IMG/VR virus record: IMGVR_UViG_3300028920_000027
Coordinates: 118,336-182,335 of that record
From: a virus
Direction: 5' to 3' (one strand)
Length of the DNA stretch: 64,000 nucleotides
Shown here: positions 40,626 to 49,090 of the stretch, piece after piece
Numbering within the stretch: position 1 is the stretch's first letter
How the letters are laid out: every line of letters starts with the position of its first letter
Program-made: the position numbers and the translations under genes
The notes under the pieces: model-generated
Seen by the model: only the letters and a program-made list of their open reading frames with translations
What the model was told of the DNA's origin: nothing
The model's database searches: none

Positions 40626-40931
40626 TCAGCGGACCCGGTGCGTGGCTCGAGCCCGTAGCAGCGGTTTGAGGCCAGCGGCGGCCTTACTCAACGCGGCCCG
40701 CTCACCCGTGGTCAAATGCCCCCGGAACGCCTCTTCAGCCGCCTCGGCCACGTCAATGAGGCGGTCGAACACCTCGGCGAGCGCCTCATCCCGTTCGTCA
40801 TCGTCCATGGACTCCAAGTCTTCGGGACGGTAGCCCAGGCTGCTGGGGTCGTAAGCTGCCTCGACCAAGGTGTAAGCAAGCTTGGGATTCGTGGTCGCTA
40901 GTTGGACAGCGCGGTGCGCGAGTCGATCCAT
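40626..40931 (-). CDS. Hypothetical acidic helical protein
   Basis: 101 residues from ATG 40931. DLESMDDDERDEALAEVFDR and AALSKAAAGLKPLLRARA. No class 1 element precedes it. Unrecognised. Confidence 0.6.
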   Translation of the reverse strand: MDRLAHRAVQLATTNPKLAYTLVEAAYDPSSLGYRPEDLESMDDDERDEALAEVFDRLIDVAEAAEEAFRGHLTTGERAALSKAAAGLKPLLRARATHRVR

Positions 40932-40957
40932 GCCAGACCGTTCCGATGAGTCTTTCC

Positions 40958-40967
40958 GGTGTATCCT
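40958..40967 (+). promoter_or_regulatory. Class 1 promoter -10, GGTGTATCCT
   Basis: No start codon at leaderless distance; the gene begins at ATG 41001. Confidence 0.45.
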
Positions 40968-41000
40968 CACAAACGTCTCCCCCGGGGAAGCCGCACACTG

Positions 41001-41717
41001 ATGGTCACCTACATTGAAGTCTCTCTCGGCACCAAGATCCCGTTCGATGAGTCTGCCTACGCCATGTGGTACGGCTGCCGGCAGCTCGACGTCGAGACGC
41101 GCACCTTCGACTTCTTGCAAGATGTCGAGCCCGACCCGGAACATGTTGTGCACGGCAAGGTCCGCACGGTGCTCCGAGCCCTGCGTCGACTCCAAGTGCC
41201 GCCGCCACCCCCGCTCGATGCCCCCGAGCCGCTCCTCCCCTTCTTCGGGCGCCGCATCTGGACCACGACACTGGGCGCCATCCGCGAACACAGGGGTCGA
41301 GTGTTCATCAAGCCCGCTGAGGACCAGAAAGCCTTCACCGGGTTCGTCGCTGACGATCCCGTGCAGACCATGGTCCGAACTGCACCCTTTCCCAACGATA
41401 TGCCATTGCTCGCTTCCGAACCCGTCACCTTCGTCGCTGAGTACCGCATCATGGTCCACCACAGGCGCCTCATCGCCTGCCGCCACTACTCAGGGGACTT
41501 CACCACCTCCCCCGACTTCAGCGTCGCCTATGCCGCCGTGAGAGCCTTCACGGCCGCCCCCTGTGCCTACAGCCTCGACCTCGGCGTCACCAATGATGAC
41601 CGAACGCTCATCGTCGAGGTCAACGACGCCTGGGCGCTAGGCTCCTACGGTACGCCGCCCATGCTCTATGCTCGGATGATTGCCGACCGCTGGCGTCAAC
41701 TCGTGGGGCTCGAATGA
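41001..41717 (+). CDS. ATP-grasp domain protein (R2K/DUF4343-like)
   Basis: 238 residues from ATG 41001. ATP-grasp elements: GRVFIKPAEDQKAFTGFV (Lys-containing nucleotide strand), VTFVAEYRIMVHHRRLIAC, and the metal-binding end DRTLIVEVNDAWALGSYG. Family members ligate a carboxylate to an amine using ATP, and phage ones are thought to modify peptides or proteins. Substrate unknown. It overlaps the next gene by four bases. Confidence 0.8.
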   Translation: MVTYIEVSLGTKIPFDESAYAMWYGCRQLDVETRTFDFLQDVEPDPEHVVHGKVRTVLRALRRLQVPPPPPLDAPEPLLPFFGRRIWTTTLGAIREHRGRVFIKPAEDQKAFTGFVADDPVQTMVRTAPFPNDMPLLASEPVTFVAEYRIMVHHRRLIACRHYSGDFTTSPDFSVAYAAVRAFTAAPCAYSLDLGVTNDDRTLIVEVNDAWALGSYGTPPMLYARMIADRWRQLVGLE

Positions 41718-41992
41718 CTATCATCGCCTTCACCGTCGGCCGCACCACAAACTACGAACGTGGCCTGCACATGCGGAAGGTCGGTCGCACGGAGGACTAT
41801 GACGGAGGCTGTGTCTTCCGCACCATACCCGAGGCTCAAGCCTTCATCGACCAACACGGGTACCCCTACAGCGTCTACCAGCTCGTGCTCCAAAGCGACG
41901 CTGACGTGGATTGGGCCCGCGAGGCCGAGCTGGGCTACGGCCTCCTGCTCGTTGATACTCCCATCACGGCCCTATGCCGCCCACAGACGTGA
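41714..41992 (+). CDS. Hypothetical protein
   Basis: 92 residues from ATG 41714 (ATGA overlap). EDYDGGCVFRTIPEAQAFID and VYQLVLQSDADVDW. Coupled to the ATP-grasp gene. Confidence 0.65.
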   Translation: MTIIAFTVGRTTNYERGLHMRKVGRTEDYDGGCVFRTIPEAQAFIDQHGYPYSVYQLVLQSDADVDWAREAELGYGLLLVDTPITALCRPQT

Positions 41993-42015
41993 GGTAAGAC
42001 GGGTGGCTCCAAAGT

Positions 42016-42055
42016 CTCCCTTCACTCAGGAAGAAGCAAACCGGGCCACGGACGA
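42016..42055 (+). repeat. 40-bp direct repeat, copy 1
   Basis: CTCCCTTCACTCAGGAAGAA and onward recurs at 42864-42903 with one mismatch; it encodes SPFTQEEANRATD. Here it sits in a truncated frame (GTG 42003 to TGA 42071), so it is a gene fragment. Confidence 0.8.
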
Positions 42056-42056
42056 T

Positions 42057-42066
42057 GGTGTACTGT
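42057..42066 (+). promoter_or_regulatory. Class 1 promoter -10, GGTGTACTGT
   Basis: About 50 bases upstream of ATG 42116, which has its own purine-rich leader. Confidence 0.45.
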
Positions 42067-42115
42067 GGTGATATCCGCCCCAGGCCCGGGAGAAAGGTAG
42101 AAGGTAGAAAGAAAA

Positions 42116-42433
42116 ATGCATATTTACGAGGTCCAACTGGGACATCAGACGGCTAAAGTCACTTGGTCTGACGTCGACGACTGCTCCGACGAATTCAAAG
42201 AAACAGTATGGATCACCCAGGGGGGCGCTACGGCGATAGTCCGCGCAGAATCTTTTCCGGCCGCCATCGCAAGGGCTAAAGCGGTCGTGATAGAGGCAGG
42301 TGGCTTCGACCAGCTCAAATCGCCAAACGGTTCAGAGACGTCGCTCTTCCGGGTGCTCGTTGACCGCAATCGCCAAACTGCTCCGTTGGCCTGGAGCATC
42401 GTCTACACTAGTCATTCGGATGATCTTACCTAA
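42116..42433 (+). CDS. Hypothetical protein
   Basis: 105 residues. AGAAAGGTAGAAGGTAGAAAG precedes the ATG. YEVQLGHQTAKVTWSDVDD and FPAAIARAKAVVIEAGGF. Unrecognised. Confidence 0.65.
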   Translation: MHIYEVQLGHQTAKVTWSDVDDCSDEFKETVWITQGGATAIVRAESFPAAIARAKAVVIEAGGFDQLKSPNGSETSLFRVLVDRNRQTAPLAWSIVYTSHSDDLT

Positions 42434-42520
42434 TATGAAACGTGAGGAACTACCCTCGAGCCGCCACCAACGGATCCGAGACCGAGGCCAGGCAAGCCAG
42501 ATGATCTTCCCCATCCACGT

Positions 42521-42832
42521 GTGGCGCGACGCGTCTTCTACGCCAACTTCCCGGGCCAAACGCCAATCGCCACGGGTCAGTCCAAGGTCGAAGCCGCCAG
42601 GGCGCTCATGCTCGCCTGTGTAGGTCACGTGCAAGACGGGACACTGAACCCTGATGACCTCGATGCGACACCCGTCCAGCACGTGCTCAACACCCTCTCT
42701 AGCTGCCTCGAACGCCAGCTGCAACTGCGTGCGGCCGACTACCGCTCGGGTGCCACCTTGCAACTTGAGGATAGTACCATCAGCGACCTGGGTACGGCCA
42801 TTGCCGCCGTGGCGCGCCTCAAGGAGTTCTAA
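42521..42832 (+). CDS. HicB-like or hypothetical protein
   Basis: 103 residues from GTG 42521. FYANFPGQTPIATGQSKVEA followed by helices loosely recalls HicB antitoxin folds. No HicA partner adjacent. An upstream in-frame extension after a one-base shift is possible. Confidence 0.5.
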   Translation: MARRVFYANFPGQTPIATGQSKVEAARALMLACVGHVQDGTLNPDDLDATPVQHVLNTLSSCLERQLQLRAADYRSGATLQLEDSTISDLGTAIAAVARLKEF

Positions 42833-42835
42833 GAA

Positions 42836-43429
42836 ATGGTCGAACGTCTGCGGCCTGCAAGAACTCCCTTCACTCAGGAAGAAGCAAACCGGGCCACAGA
42901 CGAATGGGGATTCAACTGCGGACCAGCAGCACTGGCCGCACTGCTCCAGAAGACCCCTGAGGAAGTCCGGCTGCTCCTGGGGGACTTCGAGGCTAAGCGG
43001 TACACAAGCCCCGCCATGATGCGGGCCGCCCTGAAACGGGTACCCAATGTTGAGTTCAAGGTCCGTGGGACTTTGCAAGCCGAGCCGCCTGGGCCCGCCT
43101 GGCCCCGGTTCGGCCTGGTCCGCATCCAGTGGGGTGGTCCCTGGTGTAGGCCCGAAGCCTCCGCACGGGCTCGCCACCGTAAGACACACTGGAGTGCTAC
43201 CCAAATGTTGGGTGAGGAACGCCTCATCTTCGACGTGAACGGCTGTGCCTGGGGCCCCTTCTCCGGCTAGAAGACAATCCTTGTCCCATGGATCATCAAG
43301 AATGTCGTTCCAGGGGGCGATGGGACCTGGTGGCCCACTCATGCTTTCGAGGTGGCAATCGGGCAAGACAAGCCAGAGGTCGCCGGAGGCGTGCGTGAGG
43401 CCGCCTTGTGGGCCCGCCCTCCGGTGTAA
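42836..43429 (+). CDS. Papain-like/C39-type cysteine-peptidase-fold protein with in-frame TAG
   Basis: From ATG 42836: WGFNCGPAALAALLQKTPEE (candidate catalytic Cys), then PRFGLVRIQWGGPW, RARHRKTHWSATQM (His), LIFDVNGCAWGPFSG. TAG 43268-43270 follows, and the same frame continues KTILVPWIIKNVVPGGDGTW then WPTHAFEVAIG to TAA 43429. Relatives continue through this point, with a WWPTH-like end, so the TAG interrupts the domain. Readthrough by the CUA tRNA is possible; a mutation or error is the alternative. Confidence 0.7.
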
Positions 43430-43432
43430 AGT
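43423..43432 (+). promoter_or_regulatory. Class 1 promoter -10, GGTGTAAAGT
   Basis: Ends 6 bases before ATG 43439. Confidence 0.65.
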
Positions 43433-43438
43433 AAGGAA

Positions 43439-43927
43439 ATGCTCACGTTTTTACCTCCAAAATGGCGTATCATCGACATGGGAAACCGACGGCAGGTTCG
43501 GGTAACCGAGTTGCTCGACCGACTCATGTCCAGGTACGGAGAGGCCTTCGTGGCGGACGCCTTCAGTGCAGCCGTCGAAGGTCGCTTGCTGGAGAGGCTC
43601 AGGTCACGCTTCGGCGAGTCAACGTCAGAGCCTCGAATCGCAACCCTGCTGGACTACCCTCGACGGCTTCTCTACACAGAGGAGAAGGGCCGTGTCGACT
43701 GGGAAAACCAGACTTTCCCCGGGGAGGATCACTCTGACGTCCGCGAAAAAGATGGCGAACGCACGTTCACAACCGAGCCCTACGGCATTAGCTGGGAGAA
43801 TTTGGCTGGGATGGTCGACTACTGTCGGAAAAATGGCCTTCAAGCCGACGTGTCCACAGGGTCGCCGCACAACGCTACCAGTTGTGTCCTGGTCACCGTG
43901 CGCCGGGCTTCAAAGGAAACGCCGTGA
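43439..43927 (+). CDS. Hypothetical protein
   Basis: 162 residues. VRVTELLDRLMSRYGEAFVA and ISWENLAGMVDYCRKNGL. Unrecognised. Its TGA overlaps ATG 43927. Confidence 0.65.
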   Translation: MLTFLPPKWRIIDMGNRRQVRVTELLDRLMSRYGEAFVADAFSAAVEGRLLERLRSRFGESTSEPRIATLLDYPRRLLYTEEKGRVDWENQTFPGEDHSDVREKDGERTFTTEPYGISWENLAGMVDYCRKNGLQADVSTGSPHNATSCVLVTVRRASKETP

Positions 43928-44865
43928 TGGAAATGGTCACTTCCCAAGAAGCGGGCCTGGTCCTGGTGCGGTTCGAGACATGCTGGCGCCCCCTGTGCCA
44001 GCATGTCGTTACTGAGTGGGGTATCGCCCACGAAGGGCGGGCATCCCTTGCCTACGAAATGTTCGAGCGGCTTGAAGGCCAAGACGTATTCGATTGGCCT
44101 ATGTTGCTGGGCCTGCCGTCGCGGAGTCTCGACGAGTTGACCGAGATCGCGTTCCGACCACCGATAGACTCGGGGACGTTCTGGCAATGGTTGTTGTCCA
44201 AGTCCGACCAGCAAGACGCCTTGGGGTTGCTGTCCGCTGACCTGCGACGGGACCTCCTAGCCCCCAAGACCGATGATCTCGCAAAGCTGTACGAGTATCT
44301 GGGAACCTCTGACCCGTCGTTGTGGGAAGACCGTAAGCACGGATCGGAGTTGGCACAGTCCGCTGTCCTGTGCGCCTGGCTCGCGTTCAAAACGGGGTTC
44401 AAGGCAATCCCGATAAGCCCCGATGTATTCCTCAAGCTGGGTCGAGCCTACGCCCTGTTGCGAGGGCTCCAAGCCGATGAAGGAGTCAGGGATGACGTTG
44501 ACGTGTCCCCTGTGGTCAAACAACTAGCCCCTATGCTGGATAGATTGGGGCTGGTACGGACGACATTCCCCTTCAAACCATACGATGAGGTGGAGCCCTT
44601 GGCCGACTACTTCCAACGACTGTCCACGTGCTGGAGTCAGATCGACAGAGACCTCCACGACGTGTATCGCAGCGTGACCCTTTCATTTCAAGTGAACGAC
44701 CAGGGCGCTGACCTGTTCCAAGTGATAGGGTACTCTGGGTTGGCCGGCCTCCGTGTCGATATCACCGACGCTGCGGAGAAGTTCAACGTGGTGACCCAGG
44801 ACCTGTTTCCAGAGGTGGAAAGTCGAGGGCTTTCGACTTGGGAACTTCTAGCCCTGACCAGCTGA
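43927..44865 (+). CDS. Large helical protein with tag variant STWELL
   Basis: 312 residues from ATG 43927. Mostly helical (LSRSLDE-type repeats absent): FDWPMLLGLPSRSLDELTE, LLSADLRRDLLAPKTDD. It ends ESRGLSTWELLALTS, a divergent WERL-type end. Function unknown. Confidence 0.65.
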   Translation: MEMVTSQEAGLVLVRFETCWRPLCQHVVTEWGIAHEGRASLAYEMFERLEGQDVFDWPMLLGLPSRSLDELTEIAFRPPIDSGTFWQWLLSKSDQQDALGLLSADLRRDLLAPKTDDLAKLYEYLGTSDPSLWEDRKHGSELAQSAVLCAWLAFKTGFKAIPISPDVFLKLGRAYALLRGLQADEGVRDDVDVSPVVKQLAPMLDRLGLVRTTFPFKPYDEVEPLADYFQRLSTCWSQIDRDLHDVYRSVTLSFQVNDQGADLFQVIGYSGLAGLRVDITDAAEKFNVVTQDLFPEVESRGLSTWELLALTS

Positions 44866-44943
44866 CGTCCAAACCATGCCGAACGTCTCACCACTTGCTC
44901 CCAGTGCCGAGACCTCGAGGTCACGGCCGTCACCCATCCAAAC

Positions 44944-45006
44944 CATGAACGCCCTCGCCACGCTCCAATGCCGCGCCTGTGGCCACATGGGAAGGTCTGG
45001 TCACTA
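44944..45006 (+). repeat. Decayed copy of part of the zinc-ribbon gene 32312-32527
   Basis: GCCACGCTCC..TGCCGCGCCTG..GG.CAC..GGGAAGGTC matches 32417-32479 at most positions but has a stop after about 20 codons. Confidence 0.6.
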
Positions 45007-45038
45007 GTCGCGAACAGCGCCGCCAAGGCTTCTGCATC

Positions 45039-45269
45039 ATGCCAACGCCACCCTGCGACGACCACGCCGCCATCCTGGCCTACCTAGGCACCATCCCCGA
45101 GCTCGAAGCAGACGCCATCACGCTGTACGTCCAGAACGGCATGGAGCCGGAGAACATCGCTGCCGTCATCGGGACCGACTTCGCGACCGCGCGCCGGGAC
45201 CGAGAAGTCCAACAGCTCGCCCAGGACGCACGCCGCCCGTCCCTCTGGGAACGGCTCAGCCGCTTGTAG
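45039..45269 (+). CDS. Small HTH-like protein with PSLWERL tag
   Basis: 76 residues from ATG 45039. NGMEPENIAAVIGTDFATAR reads as a helix-turn-helix. It ends ARRPSLWERLSRL. A tagged small regulator is the likely reading. Confidence 0.65.
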   Translation: MPTPPCDDHAAILAYLGTIPELEADAITLYVQNGMEPENIAAVIGTDFATARRDREVQQLAQDARRPSLWERLSRL

Positions 45270-45293
45270 AGATGGGGTTCAGCGAACCGTCCG

Positions 45294-45492
45294 TCAGGCA
45301 GCGTTGACGGCCCAGTCCAGACTCTCCGCTCGCAACAGCCGCACCGCTTCCTGTACGCTCGAACGCGCTCCCAGCGCCTCCAGGACGGCTCCCAGCGCCG
45401 CTTCTGCCTCTCCCCGCGGGGGCGGCCTCCAACGCGCGTGAAAGCGCCGTGGCGGCCTTGTAGCGGACAGCCACAAAGCGACGGTCGACCAT
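45294..45492 (-). CDS. Small helical protein (frameshifted)
   Basis: ATG 45492: MVDRRFVAVRYKAATALSRA, then a shift at the G5 run 45418-45422 into RGEAEAALGAVLEALG and ESLDWAVNAA. GCAGCCACAAAGCGACG is repeated in the neighbouring methyltransferase end. Confidence 0.5.
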
Positions 45493-45567
45493 GCTCAAGC
45501 CGAGGTCACCTCGATGACTCCTTGCTTCGAAGCAATGACACCCAGGCACCCAATCTGTCGTTGCTCA

Positions 45568-46435
45568 CTACCGACTCCTTGTCGCGGCAGCCACAAAGCG
45601 ACGCCCAAACCGCTTCGCCAGCAAGACGGGAACGGCGTTCCCGACCTGCCGAGCGATAGAGTCAAGAGTTCCACAAAACTGGTAGTTTGGAGGGAATGTC
45701 TGCAAGAGAGCCGCCTCGCGCGGAGATGGCGCGGTCCTGAGTCGGATGCCCAAACCGACCATTGGACAAGCTGATGCATCGAGTAGTCATGGCAGTGGCA
45801 GGCTCCCCCAGACGAAGCCGCCCATAGACATCGGAGAATGAACTGGTGTCCTGCGTATGGTAGGACAGGAGAAGCTCGCGTGGCCAGTCCAGGCGAGAGC
45901 CCCCGACGGGCGTGGCACGGATTCTTGCAAGGTTTCGTGGGGAAAGGTTGGCGCTGCGGTGAATCGGGTCCTGTGCGTCGATCTGCCCAGCGACGAGTGG
46001 TGGCATAGCTCCTATCCAGTCGCTCACCGTGGACCATGGACGTGCCCGTCCAGGGCCATGCGTGAGATGGGGCCAACCGATTTTGCCGCGGCGACTAGCG
46101 GTGAGGACCCAGCGCGCTCGCCGCTGTGGAACGCCGTAGTCACGACAGTCAACGATGCCGTGGCGATATGCGTAGTTGAGACAGTGCAGCGCCTCGAGTA
46201 GGTCCCTCCCAGGACTCCCACTCGTGCCCTCCCAGTTTCGGGCTTCGGGAACGTTCTCACAGAAAATGAAGTCTGGCCGGAGGGCTTCAACGAATCGCAG
46301 GAACTCCAGGAGGAGGTAGGACCGGGGATCTTCTGTGGCTCGACCCCTTCGCTGCCTGGAGAAGGGCTGGCAGGGAGCTGCTACAACCTCGATGCCAGCC
46401 CGCCTCATGCCAGTGCTCGTCCCCCCAAGGCAATC
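45568..46435 (-). pseudogene. C5-cytosine DNA methyltransferase with motif I-IV deletion and a frameshift
   Basis: Motif IV VVAAPCQPFSRQRRGR (catalytic Cys), motif VI FIFCENVPEARNW, motif VIII RDYGVPQRRARWVL, then after a shift near 45740 motifs IX-X ALLQTFPPNYQF and ARQVGNAVPVLLAKRF. The N-terminus GGTSTGMRRAGIEVV is the remnant of motif I (FxGxGG) joined almost directly to PCQ, so about 60 residues including most of the SAM site are missing. Probably inactive. Confidence 0.75.
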
Positions 46436-46440
46436 TTCGG

Positions 46441-47070
46441 ATGCCGCGTGGCGCTAGGGGCTACCACGCGACTCCTGGGTTTCACAGAACTCGGAAGCAA
46501 ACGCATGGGTATTCGCCCGTCTCTCGTGCCAGCGCTTCATTTCCGGCGATGTTAGTCGTGTGGGCCATTGCGATCAATGCCCCCGAGTTGGTTCATTTGC
46601 CGTGGCTCTTGTACACTACCTGGCCTTTGGACACGTTCGCTCGTCCGCTGGGAGCCAGTGCGATACGTTGGGTGGGATCGCGCAGATCGTGTGTGCGGCG
46701 CTCACCCAGCTCGACGTTGCTCGGTGGAATGACAGCGGGAATTGACCATCGCCGGAGAAGTGCCGCGCCCCAACGCGCTCCGTAGGAGGCAGTGACGGCC
46801 CCCGGACGAGATATCCCGATTTGCCCGAAAAAGTGCCCGCACTAGAAATTCCGAAACTCGCGCTGAAAGCGCCTGGTTTCGAATGGGGGGCCCCTCCTTC
46901 CCGGGGCGGCCGAGGTTTTGCCCGAAACGGGCTACCTACGTGTGTTGGGGTGTGGGGACTGGATGGGCCCAAATCGGGGTCCTGGTCAACCCGAAAAAGA
47001 TAATCGAGCGGTTTTTTACGGCGGTACCCGGCCCGGGTACCAGCCCCGACACGCGAGTGTCACTTAGGCC
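46441..47070 (+). other. 630-base stretch without a convincing gene
   Basis: Hairpins CCGCGTGG..ACCACGCG (about 46444-46468), GGTACCCG..CGGGTACC (47022-47041) and GACAC-GCGA-GTGTC (47048-47061). TTCCGAAACTCGCG near 46849 is a stray copy of the class 2 promoter middle. A 61-codon frame at 46560 is possible but weak. Confidence 0.4.
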
Positions 47071-47099
47071 GAACGTTTCCGAAACTCGCGGCGTATCTT
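47071..47099 (+). promoter_or_regulatory. Class 2 promoter, GAACGTTTCC..CGTATCTT
   Basis: Followed by GAAGGAAACG and ATG 47110. Confidence 0.6.
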
Positions 47100-47109
47100 G
47101 AAGGAAACG

Positions 47110-47565
47110 ATGAGTCATTTCGCCAAAGCCGCTGAGATCCTGAAACGTGCTGCCCAGGGGGAGATCCTGCCCCCTGATGATGGACACCGAGAATGTAGAC
47201 CATCGATGCCGCCCCCGCGTAGGGTAGGCAATCCCGTCCGCCTGAAGGAGGCGTACCAGTCGCTCTGGCGCCTCACCCTGGACTACATCCGGTGCCCGAG
47301 CGACCAGGCTCGGGGTAAGGTCATCTATCAGCACCGGGTGATAGGGCTCTTAGAGCCCGAGTGTGCCCCTGTGGGATCTCCCTGGGTGCGGCCCCCCTTC
47401 GGCAAGGACGAGACCTCCTTCGCGCCACTGCGAGCGTTGGACACCAAGGTCATGTCCCTTCTGGACATGAATAGACGGGGTGTACGTTGGCAGCGCCTCG
47501 CTCGTGAGGTGCAGGAGACCATCGAGAAGCAGATGCCCAGCTCGAGCACCGCCCCACGTACGTAG
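47110..47565 (+). CDS. Hypothetical protein
   Basis: 151 residues. Helical (YQSLWRLTLDYIRCPSDQA, VRWQRLAREVQETIE). Ends EKQMPSSSTAPRT; the DNA for KQMPSS is shared with 49596-49623. Confidence 0.65.
   Translation: MSHFAKAAEILKRAAQGEILPPDDGHRECRPSMPPPRRVGNPVRLKEAYQSLWRLTLDYIRCPSDQARGKVIYQHRVIGLLEPECAPVGSPWVRPPFGKDETSFAPLRALDTKVMSLLDMNRRGVRWQRLAREVQETIEKQMPSSSTAPRT
47524..47551 (+). repeat. 28-bp direct repeat, copy 1 (copy 2 at 49596-49623)
   Basis: GAGAAGCAGATGCCCAGCTC, then G/A-variant GCACCG; one mismatch. Confidence 0.7.
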
Positions 47566-47830
47566 GCCCGCCCCTGACCTACGCTTGGAGCGGGGACCCC
47601 GCCGGGGGATGGGGAGGGACTCGGCGGGTTTGAGAGGCGTCTGCCAGGGGCGGAAGAGGGCAGGAACATCCACCCATTGATCGCCGCCCGAGAAGGGTGG
47701 GGGACCGGTACAGATGCTCCCTGCCCTCTTAGGGCAACAAGAAGATTCTCCCCACCCTCCAGCACCCAGTCCACCATACGTCGGGGTCCACAAGATCGTT
47801 CGAAGAAAATTCACGTCTTAGGGGTGTCTC
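47566..47830 (+). other. Intergenic stretch with one hairpin
   Basis: CCCGCCG and CGGCGGG (about 47600-47630) may end the upstream transcript. No gene supported. Confidence 0.35.
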
Positions 47831-47837
47831 TTCCTCC

Positions 47838-47866
47838 GAACGTTTGAAACCTGAGCAGCGTATAAT
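47838..47866 (+). promoter_or_regulatory. Class 2 promoter, CGAACGTTT..CGTATAAT
   Basis: Best -10 of this class; ATG 47874 follows after 7 bases. Confidence 0.65.
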
Positions 47867-47873
47867 GGTTCGT

Positions 47874-47993
47874 GATGAACATCGACACCCTGCCCACAAT
47901 CCCCTGTGCGCCGCCCGACGACTGCGTAGACAACGCTACGACCATTCCGGCACCGCCGCCGGTTCCTGCGGAGGACTCATGTTCCGCCGAGTA
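47874..47993 (+). CDS. Small Pro/Cys-rich protein
   Basis: 39 residues: MNIDTLPTIPCAPPDDC, TTIPAPPPVPAED. Overlaps the next gene by 15 bases. Confidence 0.45.
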
Positions 47994-48214
47994 GAGCTGC
48001 TCCAGGCCGTGGTTGAGGCTCGCATGGAGTTCGAGGCCACGCGCATCCAACAAGGTCTCTGCCCCGCCTGCGGGCGCCCAGCGACCTTCCTGAGGCAAGC
48101 TTCATTCTCACATTGCCACATACGGCCTTCATCGCCGTACGGGAGGCAACCTTTGTTGGCGGTTTCTCCCACCTCGACGGGAGCGTCGAGACCGTGCCGC
48201 ACGAATTATCCTGA
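47979..48214 (+). CDS. Hypothetical protein with CPACG knuckle (frameshifted)
   Basis: ATG 47979: MFRRVELLQAVVEARMEFEA, CPACGRP, then a shift near 48080 into DLPEASFILTLPHTAFIAV and FVGGFSHLDGSVETV; its TGA is the first three bases of the next class 2 promoter. Confidence 0.55.
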
Positions 48215-48239
48215 ACGATCTGGGCGGGCCCAGCGTAGG
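48212..48239 (+). promoter_or_regulatory. Class 2 promoter, TGAACGATC..CGTAGG
   Basis: Followed by GGGGGGAGTACATC, as at other class 2 sites. Confidence 0.5.
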
Positions 48240-48251
48240 GGGGAGTACATC

Positions 48252-48452
48252 ATCACTAAGAACCAGTACCGCGTTGTAACGGCTCTTGAGGCCGTCCAGG
48301 GCCACGGCGCCGCGCACGTCGAGGTGGGCCGTGCCGTCGTCAACGCTTTCAAGCATGCGGTCAAAGGTCCGCGACTCCTACGAGTACACTCTCACCCAGA
48401 TGGTCGAAAAGGCTACTTTGCTCTGAACGTTTCCAAGGGTCGCATCGTATAG
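48252..48452 (+). CDS. Small basic protein with apparent ATC start
   Basis: 66 residues read from ATC 48252: ITKNQYRVVTALEAVQGHG, then VNAFKHAVKGPRLLRVHSH. The GGGGAG..ATC position equals the ATG of sister genes (48462, 31119), so ATG probably mutated to ATC or was misread. Confidence 0.45.
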   Translation: MTKNQYRVVTALEAVQGHGAAHVEVGRAVVNAFKHAVKGPRLLRVHSHPDGRKGYFALNVSKGRIV

Positions 48453-48453
48453 G
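48424..48453 (+). promoter_or_regulatory. Class 2 promoter, TGAACGTTT..CGTATAGG
   Basis: Nearly identical to 31081-31110; GGGGAG then ATG 48462. Confidence 0.6.
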
Positions 48454-48461
48454 GGAGTATC

Positions 48462-48699
48462 ATGACCAAGGACCAGCGCAGAGATTCCGAGACCGGCTAC
48501 GTGGTGACTATACACGCCATCATCGGGACCACGGCCCACGCTACCAGGCCGCCTATGCTGCCATCATCCGCTGTTTTCCCGAGGCCGAGGCCGGGCACCG
48601 CGCCTACGGTGAGATCGAGGTTCAGAGGGCGTTGCGCAGGTCGAGGAAATGGATCGACTTGCGGCAGCCCAGGCATCGCGGGAAGACGTCAATGCCTGA
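48462..48699 (+). CDS. Hypothetical protein (at least two frameshifts)
   Basis: MTKDQRRDSETGYVVTIHAI, then YQAAYAAIIRCFPEAEAGHR in a second frame and VAQVEEMDRLAAAQASRED in a third, TGA 48699. Order and coding bias support one gene. Confidence 0.5.
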
Positions 48700-49090
48700 C
48701 CCCGCCAGACTCTCGGGGGACAGACAGTCGCTTGAGGTCACCGGGGATGCCCTGGCCTGTCCTCATCGCCTGGGTTGCGGGTGGTTCTCGTATCGAAAAC
48801 ACCGCCCTCACGAAGGCTTGCGGCCAGAACACACGATCCACGACCCCGCGAAGTACCTGCCTGGCGTGGATATCAGGGCGGTGGAGACCCAAACGGTCTC
48901 TGTTGGACAACAACTCCGCAAGCCACCCGGCAAGTCGGAGTACCTTCGCGCGACGGGCTCCGTGATCGGCTATGATAAGGGAAAGAACGCCACATGGTCC
49001 TTTGCAGAGTGCAGTGGAGGTCCGAAGAGTCACGGTCGCCCGATGGCGTCAAGCAACCACAAGGTTCCTCAGAATGACCGAGAAGATTGA
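48692..49090 (+). CDS. Hypothetical protein
   Basis: 132 residues from ATG 48692, overlapping the previous stop. Basic, loop-rich (SYRKHRPHEGLRPEH). Unrecognised. Confidence 0.5.
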   Translation: MPDPARLSGDRQSLEVTGDALACPHRLGCGWFSYRKHRPHEGLRPEHTIHDPAKYLPGVDIRAVETQTVSVGQQLRKPPGKSEYLRATGSVIGYDKGKNATWSFAECSGGPKSHGRPMASSNHKVPQNDRED

